64,000 nucleotides of DNA from Pseudoscleropodium purum (lineage: Eukaryota; Streptophyta; Bryopsida; Hypnales; Brachytheciaceae), in the NCBI GenBank assembly GCA_963969395.1, contig OZ017795.1:13578001-13642000 (forward strand), read 5' to 3'. Positions 1 through 10,553 of this stretch are shown here, piece by piece (the stretch's first letter is position 1; each line of letters starts with the position of its first letter). Under the pieces are notes generated by a model. The model was not told where the DNA came from and searched no databases. It saw only the letters and a list, made by a program, of their open reading frames with translations. The position numbers and the translations under genes are program-made.

Positions 1-153
1 GAGCGCATCACTGTCAAGGAATCGGAGGAGGATGGGAAGCTCCTTGGGGTTAGGGTTCCGAGGAAGCGGGTTTCAAAGGACGAGGATGCGCGGGGGGCGA
101 ATTCGAAGAAGGGGATTTGCAGATGGAGGTTTTGGATCGGGTTCTGGATGTAA
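1..153 (+). CDS. 3' end of an unidentified gene (C-terminal 50 residues)
   Basis: An open frame enters from the left edge in frame 1 and runs to a TAA at 151-153. The 50 residues are rich in Lys, Arg, Glu and Asp (a KESEEDGKLLG stretch, then PRKR and SKDED) and end in an aromatic tail, RWRFWIGFWM. The charged composition looks like real coding sequence, but I recognise no domain. Frame 2 and the minus strand are also open over this GC-rich stretch, so the frame choice is a judgement. The upstream part of the gene lies outside the window. Confidence 0.35.
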   Translation, partial: ERITVKESEEDGKLLGVRVPRKRVSKDEDARGANSKKGICRWRFWIGFWM

Positions 154-1650
154 TTGCAATTCCTGATCGAGAATTTGAAGATCATTGTACAGTACTGCGC
201 GCCTGCTTGAGAAATCGATCAGTAATCTGTCGACAAGGCTAGAAAAAACGAAGCAATGAATCGGACATGGATTGCGACACCATGACATTTTCGAGGCTGC
301 ACCAGCGTGCTCTCGGACATGTGTTCCATGTACTAAGCTAAACTGTATATAAAGTGACAATCTGTCTCTCAGAATTAGGGTTTAGAATTAGGGTTAGTTT
401 AATTGTTAACTGTTCATGGGCCTATGATCGGCAAAAGACCCATGACAAACACCTAGGGAATGACCCATTACAATCTTGTATCAACCCATGACAAATTTTT
501 TTCAATAAATGAGATTTGGACTACATTAGGTCAATCAGTGGCCACAATCACTGTCTTGGATGAAAATCTATGTATATATTTGAACAAAGATATTTTAATT
601 TAAAAAAATATGCAGAAAAAACCAGAAAACAGTGATTTGGGCGTTAAAGTTAGGTTTAGGAGACGATGATCTGGACCCGTCATATTCTGACGTGGATGAA
701 TGCAATGTGAGTTTCCCGCGTCAATATTTCTCGGACTCGTTGCTCTCCCTTTCAATGGGCATCCTCTCGTCTTCCTTATTAATTAGGTCAGATGGCTGCA
801 TTTGCTTTCTGAGGGACAATTAGGTTATGCATGAGATGTTGCGAAGACTGGATATTGCATGGTGTTGACATCTGAAATTGGTGCATTCTGGACAACGCGC
901 GTATCTCCGCAACTGTTCATTTAGGTTTGAATCTGCGTCATTGAATTTTACTGATCAGATTCGTCAGTGGTGCACTGACTGGATTCTGATTCAGTTTGGT
1001 CCGCGAAATTCTGGGTTCTGGGTTCGCATAACTGTAACTGTAATTTGAAGGATTTGTTGTTTCGAATCACATTCTTGTTCCGATACTTCATGGATTGCTA
1101 TTGATGACATTTAATTTGCAGGTGTCTGTTGCGGCGAATTGAAGTAATTGATGCAATCTCCAGGGAGCACTTTCTATTGAGGATCATAGGTCCTTAGTTC
1201 TTCTGATGAAGACTTGGAATCCGTGTTATGTATGCAGTCATGGAAGTCATTATCTACGGCGAGCTGAATTTGACGAGTTGCTAAACGGTTTTGAATAGAG
1301 AAGTTAATAGATTCTTCTCGAATGACGGGTTCTCCTGCCTGTAAAGAATCTTTGAACATGATAGAGTGCTGAGTTAGGGTTTACAGGCATCCGATCATAG
1401 ATGAACGTGTTCTCCTACGAAGTTAAAGACATAGGGGTGAATTGCCCTATTCTGTACGGATTAGACGCTCAGAGGTCAGCACGTGGTTTTGGATAATTCT
1501 ATTGCAGGTTTTCTTGATAAAGATTCGTTTACAGAGTTTCTTGGTGAAGTTCAAGAACAGAATTTCAGCTATAACACACAATATCGGTTTATTAAGATTT
1601 CAAATTGACATGACTCCCTGTTTTCTTGTCTGCTGTAGTGCCACTGAAAA
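154..1650. other. spacer without a recognised gene
   Basis: This stretch has a TATATAAAG at 346-354, two TTAGGGTTT-like (telo-box) motifs near 375-396, and a dispersed repeat at 428-560. The short ORFs at 632-823 and 1174-1359 look neither like a known family nor like clear exons. It could be the 3' untranslated region of the first gene or the leader of the short ORF at 1652. Confidence 0.4.
428..560 (+). repeat. dispersed repeat, inverted partner at 28650-28775
   Basis: The segment around ACACCTAGGGAATGAC and the downstream ATGAGATTTGG recur in reverse orientation near 28650-28775. Similarity extends over roughly 120 bp with scattered substitutions. The two sites are 28 kb apart. Family unknown; probably a non-autonomous transposon remnant. 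Confidence 0.5.
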
Positions 1651-1651
1651 A

Positions 1652-1846
1652 ATGGCACAGTCGATAGAACCTGCCCCGCCACCAGAGGATCTTGTTCCGA
1701 TCCAGAATTTTATGAGAAGATTTTCTCATGTTGAAGCTGGACAAGAAGAGTCGAGTGGGAAATCTCGGGACGAAGGCGAAGCCACACTGACTGCAGCGGC
1801 AGCTGCGAAGCAACCGACCAGATCACAACGTCGTAATGGCCTTTAA
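1652..1846 (+). CDS. short hypothetical ORF, 64 residues
   Basis: The ATG at 1652 opens 64 codons that begin MAQSIEPAPPPEDLVPIQNF and then have an Ala-rich and Arg-rich tail. The same frame is open upstream to 1442 and passes an acceptor-like TGCTGTAG just before the ATG, so this may be an internal or last exon. I see no domain, signal peptide or membrane segment. It could pair with the ORF at 2087 as one spliced gene, but I found no convincing junction. Confidence 0.25.
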   Translation: MAQSIEPAPPPEDLVPIQNFMRRFSHVEAGQEESSGKSRDEGEATLTAAAAAKQPTRSQRRNGL

Positions 1847-2086
1847 TGTACCCACTCCTGTTTTACAATGAGAATAATATCACCAGTTGTTCTGAGGTTG
1901 TGTTGTTTGTGGCATGCACAATTGCACATATATGTGCGCTTGTAGTGCAATCCTTATCAATCTATTGTTACTTGCTTGAATATACAAGTAACTTTATTCT
2001 TGACTGGTCTCTATAGCTTGATAGCACAAAGTTCAGAATAGATGTAGCAGCTTTATTCAAATTACTTGCTGACAATTGATTTGGGT

Positions 2087-2386
2087 ATGGAGGGGGCAGT
2101 AATTAATTGGTTCAAGAGAATCTTTACAAGGGCACCAACTCCGCAACCAACACACGAACCAGGAAGATTGGATTTCATAGTATTGTCCGTGTTGGATGCC
2201 AAGAAATGGGTAGTTATGCACCCAAAAGTAACCATGACAGTTGTAGCTTTCCTGTTGGCTACTGTTGTGGACAGGATGCCCTACTATGCTGAGATTCACG
2301 CATCAGTTTGCAATTGTGTTCAGGACGAAGCTTGTTATTTTGCTTTTGTAATTAAACGTTTTAAGTATTTGATACTTTGTGTATAG
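2087..2386 (+). CDS. hypothetical short membrane protein ORF, 99 residues
   Basis: This ORF starts MEGAVINWFKRIF, continues through a Pro/Thr-rich linker, and carries one likely membrane segment around residues 45-65 (KKWVVMHPKVTMTVVAFLLA). The first 75 or so codons look more coding-like than the tail, which turns AT-rich and may be intron read-through. Nearby ORFs at 2416-2610 and 2558-2794 are not recognisable. It may be a real small gene, an exon of a larger one together with 1652-1846, or a fossil. Confidence 0.25.
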   Translation: MEGAVINWFKRIFTRAPTPQPTHEPGRLDFIVLSVLDAKKWVVMHPKVTMTVVAFLLATVVDRMPYYAEIHASVCNCVQDEACYFAFVIKRFKYLILCV

Positions 2387-2799
2387 AGTGGTCGAAGTTC
2401 ACACATCTATGATGAATGGTTGAAGACGATCTTGACCAGCTAATCTTTCACTCAGCGACAAATGTAACATTTCTGTGCGATATATCTGTGTTAATTCTTA
2501 TATTGGAATTGATCTATGAACTTTTTGCTGAACTAAAACGGAGTATTTTTCAGGCCAGTGGTTTATCATTTATGTTGGTTGTTTCAGAAAATGGCGAAGT
2601 CATGGTTTAGAATTTGCCTCTGTTTTGGTCCTTTTCATTTTCCATGTGAAGAGAATGTGATTCCCGTGATGGCACCGACTCCATCCCGTAGAAAATGGAT
2701 GATCTATGACGTGGTTCTAAATATTTATTTCGTTAACGCACTAGAGGGAAATGCATCAATTCAGGGACCTAAGAAGTTCTCAGGTAGAATTTGATTCTA

Positions 2800-3512
2800 A
2801 AAATTTAGCGCCAAGACTATCATGACTACAGTATTCTAAGTGAAAATGGTAGGTTTTACTTGATGGAAGATTATTCTAATGACGCAGAAAACCTCCGACA
2901 CTAGACTGTCCTGTACAAGCCTTCCCTAACAGGAAAAACCCGTCTCTGAAGGTGTTGAAACTCATTACTTTGAGAGTAAAACAATTTACTTCTTGAATCT
3001 TTGCATTGTCTAGTGTGTTCACAAAAGTCTTAACAAGATCTTTGTGTAGTTTTCCCATCTAAGATGAAAACACCCAAACTTGTTGAAATAAAGCAATTTA
3101 GCAGAGTGGGAGGCACCTTTTTTCTAGAAAAAACAACAATATTTTTGTAATATTAGCAATTGAAAATCAGTAATTTCAAAACAAATATTATAATTTTTGG
3201 ATTAGACATATGATTACTATGAATTTTCAAAGAGGAACTCCCTAGGCCACTTAAACCATCACATAGTTTGGTCATGATACCAAAATTTAGAAAATTAGCA
3301 TTCCATCAGTCATAGTTTTTTTTATGGGAATGGTTTAATTGTTCTTTTGGAGACATTATTGTATTAAGGAAATCTCTATAAAACATCCAAATCAACAACC
3401 TTCTTCGTGGTGATGTTGAAATGAACCTTACAAATGTTTAAAATTGGAAATATATATACATTCAAAATTGTTATTGATTTGAAAATAAAGGTTATGTTTA
3501 AGGTTTTAGGAT
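2800..3512. other. AT-rich spacer
   Basis: I see no gene or clear repeat. It is AT-rich sequence with short homopolymer runs, leading up to the TTAA-flanked element. Confidence 0.4.
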
Positions 3513-3516
3513 TTAA

Positions 3517-4438
3517 CCCTTGAAGGACCAAGGTCTTTTTTCTGCCCCAAAAAACTCAAAACTGCCATTTTTATAGCAAAAGGTTAAAAAAATTAAAAAT
3601 TGTTTTTTTCCCACATCTAACCATAGGCTCTTACATCTAAATATTATGAGAACGTGTGGAAAAAATTTCAGAATTTTTGACAGCATAGATTGCAAGAAAT
3701 TTGCGTTTAAAGTAGAAAAAACAAGTTTTTCAGCACATTGGGGACTAGCTTTTTTGACTTTGAACATTTTTAACTTTATTTTTTTTCACTATAGAGTTTT
3801 GAGCTTTAAATCTTTATGGTACATAATTGAGTTGAGATTCTAGGGAAAAAAATGATAAGTAAAAAACACTTAGTTTTTATTCTTTAAAAAATTGTTAAGT
3901 AAAAGTAGGTATGAAGTAGAAGGAAAATCTAAATTATTAATATCTATAAAATAGAATTAAAATGCACTAACCCAATGGTGAGATTTTTCTAGCAATCAAG
4001 ATAAACCATTTGAAACTTTTTTTTTGGAAAAATTGTAAAAATTGCATTTAGAAATGAATCCTATAAGTTATTTTTTCAAGAAGATGTTCTAATTGCCCGA
4101 AAAACAAGATTGTCCATAACTTTCTCATAAAGAATCCAAATGTAATGAATTAAATCTTTCTATGTACACAAAAATATAATCTATGAGTAAAAAATTTTGA
4201 AAAAATTTTAAATTAAAATTTTAAAATTTTTTTTGCTGCCCCCTATCCCTAGTTTTGAGCTTATTTGGGCATAACTTTTCTTCCCAGGCACTGATTGAAA
4301 AAAGAACTATATTCCCACAAAGCTAATCAATTTTCCTATCTTCAAAAAAAGTTTCAAAAAATCAAGAAATAATTTCAGCCTATAGGTACTTGCCTAAAAT
4401 CCCATTTGTTTTTTGAAGGGACAATGGTCCTTCAAGGA
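3517..4438. mobile_element. TTAA-flanked non-autonomous element, copy A (piggyBac-like ends), 922 bp
   Basis: TTAA occurs at both edges (3513-3516 and 4439-4442). The left end reads CCCTTGAAGGACCAAGG. The right end reversed reads TCCTTGAAGGACCATTG, matching in 14 of 17 positions. TTAA targets and CCC-starting inverted ends are the hallmark of piggyBac transposition. The interior has no credible ORF but shares blocks with the copies at 15412 and 53862 (ACTGCCATTT, then CCATAGG, then GTGTGG..AAATTTCAGA). It is therefore a non-autonomous derivative. Confidence 0.7.
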
Positions 4439-4442
4439 TTAA

Positions 4443-5593
4443 GGGTTTAGGTTCTTCAAGGGGGCACAATGGTTTATATGAATTGAGAACTAGATATCAA
4501 GAATATGGCCAAGCACTGGTTCTTAATCTCCTTCACCTGCAATCTTGCAAACGTATCACGCTTGTTAGCCAAGCGACAGGGGTCCAAAAAGCCTTCACCA
4601 ATTAGGAATTTATTTCCTAAAGGTCAAATTTCTTTTTAACACTTAAACATCGAGACGGATGTTTGATGTCTAATGAATGACAAAAGAATCTTTGTGTAGG
4701 ACAAAAGTTCAACTATTTATCCACAAAATTAGGAGATCTTTTAAACTAGTTTGACATTTAATGAGTACTTCACCATTTTTTTAAACCAATGATTCTCATG
4801 ATTTTACAAAAGCATGATTTCCATGGCCACCAATTTGTCCTTTAAGGGATCATAGAATATCTACTTGTTTGCTTCATAGCATAATAGATTCTTGATTGTA
4901 AATGCATATTTCATTCTTCAAAACAATAAAATTACTCAAGATTTTACTAGAATTAATGTAAAATATCACTGAAATATTGCTGCATTTATGTTATTAGAAA
5001 TGATCATTGTAATAATAATAATTTAACTATGATTAGTGTTGCATCCACTCTTGACATGTGATAGTACAATTTCCATAGGCAATTTTACAACTGAGATGAA
5101 TGAAGGTCCCATATTCTTACTACCACAAACTTTGCATAGTACCTTGTATTAGGCAAACTACAATGTAGTAGCACTTGCCAAGAGTGGCAAATTTTGCTAT
5201 GCATTAAGCTAGTTGCCTACGTGTAGCTTACATGTGATGAACAAAACTCCCAACACCTATCTCGTTGTGTGGAAGTGAATGCAACATGTTAAACACATGA
5301 CATGAGTCTTCCCAAAATCCAATTGACAAATGTATGATTTGCTCTTCACATTTTGCCCATCACAATTTGTTTGATCAAGTGTAGACTTGGTAAACACAAC
5401 ACCATTTGCTCTCTACACACCATGTAGATTGCCATTCCAATTGGAAGACAACAATGAATCTCCTTCATTGGAGTTGCTCGACAAGGTGGTTATACTATAC
5501 TAAACAAAAGTGCTTATGAAGATATCTCAAACCATGAGACACTTTCCCCACCCAAATTACCATCATGTCTTGCAACTTCTTGAGCTTTGCCTC
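4443..5593. other. AT-rich spacer
   Basis: No gene is recognisable. The right part may belong to the decayed kinase-bearing unit that starts at 5594, since minus-strand frames there continue past the kinase stop. Confidence 0.35.
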
Positions 5594-6480
5594 CTATGAG
5601 TTCCTATTTCTACTACTTTGTGCAAACCCAAAATCAATAAGGCGGACAGAAGGCTGCGCACTCTGTACAACCATAATATTCCGTATCCCGACATTCCCAT
5701 GTAGAAGCTTACAAGCATGGACTACACCAAGTGCCATAGTAGCCACTACGTCCATCACTATTCTTGAGAACCAAAAATAGTACATCGAAAAGTAAACAAA
5801 TGCCTACTTTGCCTAGTGATTGTAAAGTGCCAAAGATACTACTCTAGCACCATACATTAAGCTACAAGCAACCCTTAAGTAAGGAGGCAGACAACTACAT
5901 TCCCATTTGCTGGTTTCAAGAGCTCATCACTCATCACTCACCTGATCTGAGTGGATTGCCATCAATCAACTTTGTTGCTATGAAGACAATTTGGCCATTG
6001 GCTGTGGTTCCACATTGTACTAATGAAGGCACAAAAACTCCTTAATACTCTTATATCCAATGCTCCTATAGTTTCAAGTAGGCATCTACCTTGTTTAGGA
6101 GAGCCTATACAAGCGTGGCCAAACGATAGTACATATAGAACAACACAAGAAGGTGGTAAGGTGTTGCAAATTGCACTTGCATTTCAACATGACAATGCTC
6201 CACAATGCATCTAGTACAAACTGTTTGCTATAAAACCAATCACTAACAGGACCACTACAGTTCAGCCCTAGGTTAGACCAAGTGATAGTCAACTTTTAGA
6301 TGGGCATACAACATTGCCATGACAACACTCAAGGTCACCTCTGCACGTTCTAACTCACATGAAGCGATCTTCACTACAATACAACGACCATTCACAGTGC
6401 CACCAACTACAAAGCCGCTCCATCCCCCACTAGTAATGGGATAGTCCTCTAGATGTAGGTCCGAAGTAAGAATCTCCTAC
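5594..6480 (-). pseudogene. decayed protein-kinase-domain gene
   Basis: On the minus strand, 6480 to 6235 encodes an N-lobe: LEDYPITSGGWSGFVVGG is a glycine-rich-loop-like stretch, followed by GRCIVVKIAS with the expected VxK lysine. Stops then interrupt it. A second open segment in another frame (5785-5594) encodes the C-lobe core: VVHACKLLHGN, then IRNIMVV, then VRLIDFGFAQ. These are the catalytic loop and the DFG motif. The catalytic Asp of HGD/HRD is Asn here (HGN). Several stops and at least one frame change make it non-functional. The HGDxxxxNIM style resembles kinases often carried by repeats or transposons rather than receptor kinases; this is inference. Confidence 0.6.
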
Positions 6481-9400
6481 AGTTGCTTCTGCCTTGTATT
6501 TGAGCGTGCCTCTTGAGTCTTGTATATGTACTTGCTATCGTTCCTCACTTGTTCTTCTATGTATTCACAAAAATTTATACCAGTACTTAGATAACTAGCT
6601 AGATAGGTTGCCCTACTAGAAACGTTCTATAGCCACTAGTTTTGTACTCATCTGATTCATAGGTTATATCCTTGTCTTCATTAAATTTAGAGTTGTCACT
6701 TGAATTGGTGCAAGGGGTAGCCTCCTAGCTCTAGGGACGCTTACCCTTCTTGGACAAAACATCAAACTCACTATGAGCTTCAACAACAGAATTGGTCAGA
6801 TGTGCAATTGCAGTCGATAAAAGCAATTGTTGGTCATCCCACTTGAAATTCATTGAGATCTAGAGACAGCTGGTATGATCTCTTTTGAAGAGATATCAGT
6901 TCTGGATATCAATGAGAACGCCATACCCAACCTTCACCCGACAATTCAATGGAAAAGAAAGTAGAGTGAGAACCACCTTATACTACTCATTAGCTTCTCC
7001 TCTAAAGACAATCCAATTTATGACACATCCCTGAGAGTCAACTTGGAACATTTTGAAACAACTTGAGCACTTTGAATCCCAGGAACATTTGTTTTTTTAA
7101 TATGTTGCGAGAAAACTTCACAAATTCAATCCTAAGAAGCAAAAAATCCACCACAAGCTAGAAGTGAGGGAAGAAATTGGGTGCCTATTGTAGCTTTTTG
7201 ATTCCTAAACGTTAACCCTTAGGATGTGCTAAAAACTACACAAAAAGCAAAAACTAGTTAAACCTACGTGAAGGATAAAGTGAGGTTGGAGGACCAAAAA
7301 GCTACCCAAACAAAACAAAGTTTTGTTAAACATGACTTCCCCTTTACTAGAATATTATGGCATGGGCAGTGGCAAACTAGGCAACATTGAGTTCTAAGTT
7401 GAACTAGCCCCATCCAAATAATCTTGAGATAGATAAGGGATAAAGGATTGCTTACAAAATCAAGTATTCATACAATTGAAGAACATAATTGAGAATACTC
7501 TTGGCTTGTCCTTCCAAGATGTTAGAATTGCACCAATAGTTGAGGTCAATTCCTAAGGATATGCAACCTCCATATCAGCAATCTTGAGAGCTAAGCATTG
7601 TAAGACAAATCGAGTAGACGAGAATCAATCAATAATCAAATGAAATCTGGCCATATTCAACTTGTTCAAGATGGGCATCTTGCCCACAGTTTATAGATAG
7701 GCATGGGATAGTCCAGACCTTCATTCTTGAGCTCAATAGAAGGAAGAAACTCGACAAACCCAAACAATAGCGTCCTTGCCATCAGATCGAACTAACAAAT
7801 CCACACAAGGAAGATTGACATAAAAGAGACATTTTTGAATGTCTCTGTCCTCAGCCTTTGATCCATTTGGGTTCGTCGAGTTTCCTCCTTCTACTTAGGG
7901 TTCTAGTGGCACTTCAAGGTTGGCTTCTGGAATATATATTACCAAGGAACCTAGTTGCTTCTTACTAACAAAATAGAAGGTGTTGGCCACGACATTAGCT
8001 ATGATAAATCTTGAGTTACGCTTCTTGTGGTCACTATAATATTATCCACTTTCTCATATATATGCTTCAACTTATCCACCCTATTAAGATAGTCTTCTAT
8101 ATCTTTCACCACATCCCAATACTCCACTCTTACAAGTGTATACATCTACTACTTTTACGTGGTGCTTGGTGTCTTGGAACAACTCCCTGAGTCCCACCAC
8201 GACAAGTCCTACCGTAGCCAATCGAGCTCTGTATATTTATCTACACATGCCATACACAATTCAACAGTTCAATTAAAAAACCCAAACACACCAAGAATTA
8301 GGACTGCTACAGTTGCTATAGGTTGAAGAAGGCGGACATTTTGGTACATTGCAAAAACATTCACTTTTCTTGATACAGAAGCAAACGTAACTAGACAACT
8401 AATCTTGTTGCTTGCTCATACACATACCTTCATACACGTCACCGAATCCAAAAGGATTCCAAGAGGTTCTAAACAACCCTAGAGACAGATTGCTACCAAA
8501 TGATCCACAACAAAAGAGTAGATATTAACCAAACCATCTAATTTAGCAATAGAGAATTGGCTTGGAACAATTGAGGCTGACGAAGTAACCTATACCAACT
8601 ATAGTTCCATAACCATGACATTCACCCTCGCCTAAGAATCAAGTAGCTTTTGGGAACATTCAAAGATGATGAGGAGATAGGCATAATGATGATGAGTGAT
8701 AGGAGTCACCTTGTCCATGCTCGATTTGCTCCTAGAGTCGCACTTTTTCATCACAGAGTTGCACTTCCTTGCCTCAAAGTTGTGCTTCCTCATCACAATC
8801 TTTCTTGAGATCTCTTGAAAGTCAGAGCACGTTCTGATGTGCTCTTCTACTCTTTCAATTTTTTGTTGCATACTATGAATCTGCTCATATATGCCTCATA
8901 TATGATCTTCCAGATTTCTAAAAGCATCACCTATTCTTCTCCACGACCCAATTCAATCAGCAACCAATGATGAGAGCCCAATCCTAAGAACACGACCCTA
9001 TAAATCTCCAAAAGCTATCTCTCCACTTTACTTTCAGAACACAAGTCGTCACTACAATTTTAAAATAGTAACCCTAATCCTAAACTAGCACCGATGTCTA
9101 GTACACCTATCCATACAAGATCTAGAAGGTCCATCAACATGGATATTTAGCAACTCACATCCCACTTACTAGAATGACTTGCTGGAGAGAAGTTGCTGGG
9201 ATCGTAAGTGGAGGCAAATGAAACAAAACAAACCTAACTTGGGATCTCCACATCTACCCCGACATCTAGATGAAACTGTCACTTTAGTGGCAAGCCTCGA
9301 GATGCAGCATCGGCTTGCTTCAACTTGACCAACAGTCATCATTGGGGCAACGTGGTTGATGAATCAATGTCGAGAGCAGAGTGGGAACTTGGCTTGCCAA

Positions 9401-9820
9401 AGTACAAGGCAAAGATCACTAGGCCTTCTTGGATAAGAAGAAGGTAGTGGAGGATGGGAGTCTAGAGTGCGAGGTGTGCAACTGCACATTGCTGTTAGAG
9501 ACTAGGGGCATGGCTGACAATGGCTTACTAGACTGGACATGTGTGATGTTTTACCTTTGATAATTTTTAAAGTTTCTCATGAGATAGTGTAATCTTCCAT
9601 ATTGCTTTGCAACATTAGCTTCATTTTGTTTTTTGTTATTAGTGTAGTTGTGTCAAAGTTGTACGTGAATGTTTGGGTGATGTGACGATTGTAAAGGTTT
9701 CTAAGTGATTGTTAGTGCGAAATAGGTTGATTGTTGGTGTGTTTCTCTACAACTAACCAAGAATTTTGTAGCATGGCCTCAGACTTGTGTTTTGCAATTC
9801 TCGAGGGTGTACCACAAGTG
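6481..9820. other. degenerate region, possibly upstream part of the kinase-bearing unit
   Basis: No intact gene. The minus strand holds broken coding-like stretches, including 8871-8632, which is rich in Lys, Glu and Arg and suggests a coiled coil (QQKIERVEEHIR, then SRKIVMRKHNFEARK). TTAACCC at 7212 resembles one end of the TTAA family, but I found no partner. Base composition is less AT-biased than the true spacers. A former repeat or large pseudogene fits, but I cannot prove it. Confidence 0.35.
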
Positions 9821-9848
9821 TTTCAAGTTGCACTTCTTCTACCACATG
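9821..9848 (+). repeat. short direct repeat bracketing the pogo-like unit
   Basis: TTTCAAGTTGCACTTCTTCT here recurs, with one change plus a similar continuation, at 13568-13597. The two copies lie on either side of the transposase pseudogene and could mark internal or terminal repeats of that element. No terminal inverted repeat was found. Confidence 0.35.
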
Positions 9849-10553
9849 TAAGGTAGCCGCACCCATAAGCATTGATGTTCCCATGCGCATGACCAGTGTT
9901 GGAACCTATAGTTGTTATTTTCAATCCCATAACTAACAAGTACCAAAAGATGATGGTTATAGAAGTAGATGGTTGTGGATTTATATATTGCAACCTTCAG
10001 AAGTAGATAGAAGAAATGGTGGATTATGTACACTTAGAGTTTAATGAACAAAATTTGAGAAGTACATGGGGCATTGGTTTAGAATACTATGCATGGTGGT
10101 TTCTTGGTATAATGAAAATAATTGAACGTACTGACTTTGATGATTGCGTTGTCAATGAAGATGATTTTGTGTATTCATATTAACAATATTTTGTGCATAT
10201 ACAATTATAGTAGAGAACAAGGACTGGCAACAGTACAACAAAGCACAATAGTAGAAGTTGTAGAGAAGTGTGTTTCATGCTTCACATACACTAATAGAGA
10301 ATTATACCTGTCTAAGTAGAATTTGTTGAGGGATTAGCTTAGCAAATTAGCTTAGAGAGGAATTGATCATGGAAGAGGTGCAATATTTTGAAAGTGGTGA
10401 TGATTTTCCATAGTCTTGGAGACCTGAATTTGAAGCATACAAAGTGGATGGAGAAGTTGTATGGACTGGAAATGCAGTAAGCCAAGAGAGTAAAGGCGGG
10501 CAAAGAGAGATTGAATTGTTGAGGCCATTGGCAATAACAATGGCGTTCCAAGG

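Noticed and set aside
7212..7224. TTAACCCTTAGG resembling a left end of the TTAA family
   Set aside because: No right end within a few kb; probably chance or a fragment.
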